Below are positions 54,101 to 56,542 of a stretch of 56,542 nt of DNA, one piece after another; the first letter of the stretch is position 1, and each line of letters begins with the position of its first letter. The position numbers and the translations under genes are program-made. This DNA is from CAWUIO01 sp963922455 (GTDB taxonomy: Bacteria > Bacteroidota > Bacteroidia > Cytophagales > Microscillaceae): positions 1 through 56,542 of the forward strand of contig CAWUIO010000032.1 of the NCBI GenBank assembly GCA_963922455.1, written 5' to 3'. The notes beneath the pieces were generated by a model. It did not search any database. It was not told the origin of the DNA and worked only from the letters and a program-made list of their open reading frames with translations.

Positions 54101-55752
54101 CCCAACATAGGGCCCAAAAATTCAACATATCGTCCCTCGATATTTCCCTTGGCCGCAGTGAGTATACCGACAAAACCAACAAAGCCGACCAGCTGATTTA
54201 TACTCAAGATTTCCAAGTAATCTTAGACGATTATACCTATCTCAACTCCAATCAACAAACCCGCTTATCGGTAGAACAAATAGCCACCTCCGTGGCCGAC
54301 TCGAGTCTATCCATCAAAAACATACACTTGGAGCCCCTACTCAGTATTAGCGCGTTTGATAGCATACATCACACCTTTCGCAAGCCCCGCATGGACATTC
54401 AAATTGAGAATATCCTGTTCAAAACGGCCGATTTACGGGAGGTATTTAATGAGCAAAGCCATATATTCCAATCTATGGATATCAACAATGCCCGCTTTGA
54501 GGTTTATCAAAATGCTACCCTACCCAAGGACACAAGCCGGGTCAAAGGTGATCCCTACGGGTTCTTAGACTCCTTCCCCGCTCGAGTTATCGTCAATACC
54601 TTAAACCTAAACAATGCCCGCTTCCACTACCAAAACAAGGCCTTCAACAAACAAGGGGAAGTGATAAACAAATACCAAAAAGCCGATAGTATTTTTGTGA
54701 GCCTCTCAGGAGTAGACCTGAACCCCGAGGTAAAGCCCGACCCCAAGCGCATATTTTTTTCGGATAACTTAAGCCTCCGATTGGCCAATTATGAGACCTT
54801 GAGTGCCGACTCCCTATACCGTATGCGGGTAGGCCAATTAGCCGCCGATTGGGCCGCTTCTAGGCTCACGGTCAAGGATTTTCAATTCAAACCCACCGTT
54901 TCCAATGAAGTTTTTAATAGCTTCCAGCCCTACGAAACCGATATTTATGACGTGCATGTCGCCTCTATCGACACGCGGGGCATCAACTACCCCGACTTAC
55001 TAAACGATACCAAAATTGACATTGCCGACATAGAAATCAAAGACTTAGACTTGAATATCTATCGTGACAAACGTCTGGATGACAAACCCGATAAGATAGG
55101 CATGCGCCCCAATAAGTCCTTTCAAAAGATTAACTTGCCCATGCAAGTCCAACACTTCGCCATTCGGGACTCCAAAATTAATTACAGAGAAAAAGTACCC
55201 GAAAGCCAAGGAACCGGAGAGGTCTTTTTTACGGACTTTAATGTTCAAATAGATAATTTGAACACCTACCCCGAAATCCTAGACACCACCCACATCCTTT
55301 TAGAAGGCAAGATTATGGGCGAAGGGCTTCTTCAGTTAGACTTGGGCATCCAACTTAAATCTGACACTATGGTCTGCGAATTTGAAGGGAGCTTGGGGCA
55401 AATGCAAGCCGCTGCCTTTAATACATTTCTCGAGTCGAATGCCCGCGTCAAAATAGAAAACGGAAAAATTGAGAAGATCGCTTACGGAGCCTCTCTACGG
55501 GATACCATCGCTACCGGGTATTTGGCCGCTGGATACAAAAAGCTACGGATCAAATTACTCAAAAAAGAAGATAATGAGCGAAAAAAAGGCATACTCTCCT
55601 TCCTCGCCAATCTCCTGATCAAAAACAACAGCGACGCCGACAAGAAAGGAAAGGCCGCCAAGATCGAGTATGACATACAAGAAGAAGACGGTTTTGTAAA
55701 AGTACTTTGGAAGGCGATCGCTTCGGGTTTGGTAGATACCCTAAAACCCTAA
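51121..55752 (+). CDS. Giant AsmA/DUF748-like envelope protein with seven repeat modules
   Basis: 1543 residues from ATG 51121 (MEPKTNPSESSKF); an earlier in-frame start at 51043 would add a 26-residue non-hydrophobic leader. A basic N-terminal segment, then one transmembrane helix (about 31-57), then an all-beta-looking periplasmic body. The body repeats a unit of about 188 residues seven times, each centred on a line like IPxxIxVDTFxIxxAxLxY (starts near 184, 369, 556, 771, 959, 1149 and 1336), followed by a DxYxY/SL segment. The C-terminal 120 residues (TMVCEFEGSLGQMQAAAFNTFLE) match AsmA-like ends. AsmA-like proteins form long grooves bridging inner and outer membranes for lipid transport; this one may be such a bridge. 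Confidence 0.8.
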   Translation: MEPKTNPSESSKFSKKPGFRFNPFRKGGSWLYKILWIGFVGLTTLFIVSYALIYFYFNPFLKHYIIQKVQESSDSLYVLEINKLSINLFDQDVDLANVHLRLNPQENEKRQNTQDNQLDIDLKVGELKIEGIHWIKFLRTKKLHIEQFLLDQPEIYFHNRKNNPQKKEAVYQAPDRVMTFIEKFGKQVNLDDFHIRNAQVNLKAQNGDKLILHEGQDINLRITGIQAKKPTGSLEDDLQFERLEFQSGAYQFYSPNGDYQFGLERFRLSTSDSLFTLKNFQMIPRDSAWHNQLAGKGTKYTIDLPSLDMRGLDYKRLLYKQEIDLEKLIIQGLSLETERVRTRQGEAVSINESVARQKKDRKQEDALKIAIADIPFYVRMDTFQIRGSSLYIKEYKPEKVEELLTYHQVQEASVSFYNLAIGQALDSKQSNLPLYSSNVQVLVKGYKHQAPNGFFDLYIDKAQVISQDSLLEIENAYIKPRIDPWQISAQLPYQQIVLDAEVEKIRARQLDIERMVYQQEFVLGNVSLIAPHFKGYLDKKKPKKPGQKHKNFEEIIRSIPLFIEVDTFAIEQASLDYNSQKYLKNGEVGSSRHQSPRIDLRVTNVQFGKAFAQSTLQHIDKKSLLLQIQDYAYLPAGGKYQMGIGLIDVNSKMASIQLDSFYFSPALNTEAFAQKHPYRYTRADIRVGQVLGSHVNFPRLLLKQEIEWGKILMSRPQIDLYTDKRKPLPPAKQKTKSQKKERQLVSTTLSPKELRILNRNLRDTSGLRKFLRDIPTYIAVDTFLVSQATLDFRTQSQVSIGRGIAHHQADNINFMVNKIRLGKATQSPDFRNFYSGNIVLSLSNYRFSDPKDGFLFSLSGIKTSLRDSLLQINAIKVQPLLNREAFVASRPYRSAYIEAELKSIQVGLVDVERLVFDQEVIMRKLFLNRPKLYMYTDTRKPKKPKKPGRVKKIPTPEEMIEAIPVHIQMDTFALVDAYLEYDALKEKNGKTGIAQHRAQKFNISSLDISLGRSEYTDKTNKADQLIYTQDFQVILDDYTYLNSNQQTRLSVEQIATSVADSSLSIKNIHLEPLLSISAFDSIHHTFRKPRMDIQIENILFKTADLREVFNEQSHIFQSMDINNARFEVYQNATLPKDTSRVKGDPYGFLDSFPARVIVNTLNLNNARFHYQNKAFNKQGEVINKYQKADSIFVSLSGVDLNPEVKPDPKRIFFSDNLSLRLANYETLSADSLYRMRVGQLAADWAASRLTVKDFQFKPTVSNEVFNSFQPYETDIYDVHVASIDTRGINYPDLLNDTKIDIADIEIKDLDLNIYRDKRLDDKPDKIGMRPNKSFQKINLPMQVQHFAIRDSKINYREKVPESQGTGEVFFTDFNVQIDNLNTYPEILDTTHILLEGKIMGEGLLQLDLGIQLKSDTMVCEFEGSLGQMQAAAFNTFLESNARVKIENGKIEKIAYGASLRDTIATGYLAAGYKKLRIKLLKKEDNERKKGILSFLANLLIKNNSDADKKGKAAKIEYDIQEEDGFVKVLWKAIASGLVDTLKP

Positions 55753-55835
55753 ACTCAGGCAAATAACCTTTTCTATAGCATTTTTGCAATATACAGGAAA
55801 TTTTAGTGAGCTAGCTATCCAATATAAGCATTACT

Positions 55836-56276
55836 ATGGATGCCCAAAAACGCCAAATGCAGGTATTTCACAGCCTCTACCATCACGCCCAATCCCGTTT
55901 TGAAGGCCATACTGGTTTCGACTGTGTCTTACTTTACCTAAATGAACCGGTATTGACCCGGGTCCTCCCCCAGTTTGCCCCCCAAGAAAAGCTGGCCTTT
56001 GCCGACTTTACTCAGCAATACTTTGACTTTCTCAAACAAGAAGGATTAGCCGTACAATTTTTGGCCAATTTGCTTCAATTGTCCCTCGACAGTGGCAAAC
56101 CCGACGAAAATGCCCAAGCACTTACCCAGAAAATCTTAGCCCAGATGCAGGCCGATGCGGGCCTTGCAAATAAAACCATCCGCCGCCCAACGTACTATAT
56201 CTCTCTCGATGAAGAAACGGCCCACATCGGTATGATCATCTGCGTCTCCGACCAGTTTTGGACGGAGGATTGGTAA
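55836..56276 (+). CDS. Conserved-looking small cytoplasmic protein, function unknown
   Basis: 146 residues, no signal peptide. An amphipathic helical first half (KRQMQVFHSLYHHAQSRFE, EKLAFADFTQQYFDFLKQEG, LAVQFLANLLQLSLD) and a strand-like end (YYISLDEETAHIGMIICVSDQFW). I do not recognise the family. Codon use matches neighbours and the frame is clean, so it is a likely real gene. Start ATG 55836 is the only good one. Repeat R14 begins 8 bp after the stop. Confidence 0.75.
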   Translation: MDAQKRQMQVFHSLYHHAQSRFEGHTGFDCVLLYLNEPVLTRVLPQFAPQEKLAFADFTQQYFDFLKQEGLAVQFLANLLQLSLDSGKPDENAQALTQKILAQMQADAGLANKTIRRPTYYISLDEETAHIGMIICVSDQFWTEDW

Positions 56277-56284
56277 GAGCTTGG

Positions 56285-56413
56285 GGGGCTGCCCCCGGCG
56301 TTTACCATGCGTGCTATTTATTAAATATGTGCCGCCGGGGTCGGGCTTTCGCTACTCGCCGACCTGCCCACTTCCCAGCGGCGGGCTCAAACAGGCCGCT
56401 CTATCCCTCAGCC
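56285..56413 (+). repeat. 130-bp structured repeat, copy R14 (subfamily B)
   Basis: Ends GGCTG and CAGCC; inner stem CCCCGGCG with CGCCGGGG; third hairpin CTCGCCG with CGGCGGG. Starts 8 bp after a stop codon; a GA-rich stretch (56423-56450) follows. Confidence 0.92.
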
Positions 56414-56542
56414 ATTCTTGAGAAGAGAGAGAGTGAAGCGGGAAGAGAGATCCTGAGGATTGGGTTATCATAATGCTTTTAAAAGTGGTGTCCTCTTCCC
56501 CTATGGTGCAACCACATTTGAGTAGAGTTCTTTTTGTTTCAT

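Noticed and set aside
1201..56413. Repeats as a CRISPR array
   Set aside because: Copies are kilobases apart, on both strands and 130 bp long; there are no spacers of fixed length and no cas genes.
1201..56413. Repeats as integron attC sites of a cassette array
   Set aside because: Genes lie on both strands and include large housekeeping operons; no integrase gene and no terminal GTTRRRY/RYYYAAC cores were found. Kept only as a structural analogy.
1..56542. tRNA or rRNA genes
   Set aside because: I looked for T-loop and anticodon patterns by eye and found none; the GC-rich intergenic patches are all explained by the repeat family.

Overview
The window looks like a Bacteroidota chromosome, probably a filamentous member of the Saprospirales. 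The grounds are a type IX secretion C-terminal sorting domain, a propeller-type sensor kinase, DUF5916, SpoIIE and EAD-type genes, AT-rich spacers without clear Shine-Dalgarno sites, and overall gene style. The genus is inference. No rRNA, tRNA, CRISPR array, phage or complete insertion sequence was seen.

Layout. 0-9 kb: periplasmic trypsin/PDZ protease, large sensor kinase, aquaporin Z, and a two-gene molybdenum hydroxylase. 9-14 kb: a T9SS-secreted surface protein split by an in-frame TGA, a gene-poor stretch with two tandem copies of a repeat, and a CFA-like methyltransferase. 14-18.5 kb: cytochrome c/sugar dehydrogenase fusion, AraC regulator, a frameshifted small haem protein, a DUF1772 protein and an NmrA-like reductase. 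18.5-24.5 kb: membrane nucleotide cyclase, EAD-like membrane protein, a MITE beside a frameshifted membrane-protein gene, class 3 lipase, HhH protein, Crp-like regulator. 24.5-34 kb: CocE hydrolase, DUF5916 protein, a degenerate M48 protein with TPRs, M28 peptidase, and an EAD-trypsin-TIR conflict protein. 34-42 kb: small membrane protein, M43 protease lipoprotein, a SpoIIE phosphatase remnant, secreted protein, a membrane-protein fragment, MacB/FtsX permease, TPR/propeller protein. 42-50.8 kb: a complete tripartite RND efflux operon and two tandem Crp-like regulators. 51-56.5 kb: a giant AsmA-like protein built from seven modules of about 188 residues, and a small unknown protein.

The most striking signal is not a protein. 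Fourteen copies of a 127-132 bp intergenic element, about one per 4 kb, lie on both strands and mostly just downstream of stop codons. Each copy has an outer stem joining its two ends, a GC-rich stem closing a hypervariable loop, a third hairpin, and two conserved cores likely to be single-stranded. The stems covary: GGCTT with AAGCC, GGCTG with CAGCC, AGCTT with AAGCT; and GCCCGCGC with GCGCGGGC, GCCTGCGC with GCGCAGGC, CCCCGGC with GCCGGGG. The copies form two subfamilies whose stems switch together. I do not recognise the family. It behaves like a high-copy structured RNA or a folding mobile element. Gene decay is also frequent: an in-frame TGA, two frameshifts and two gene fragments.
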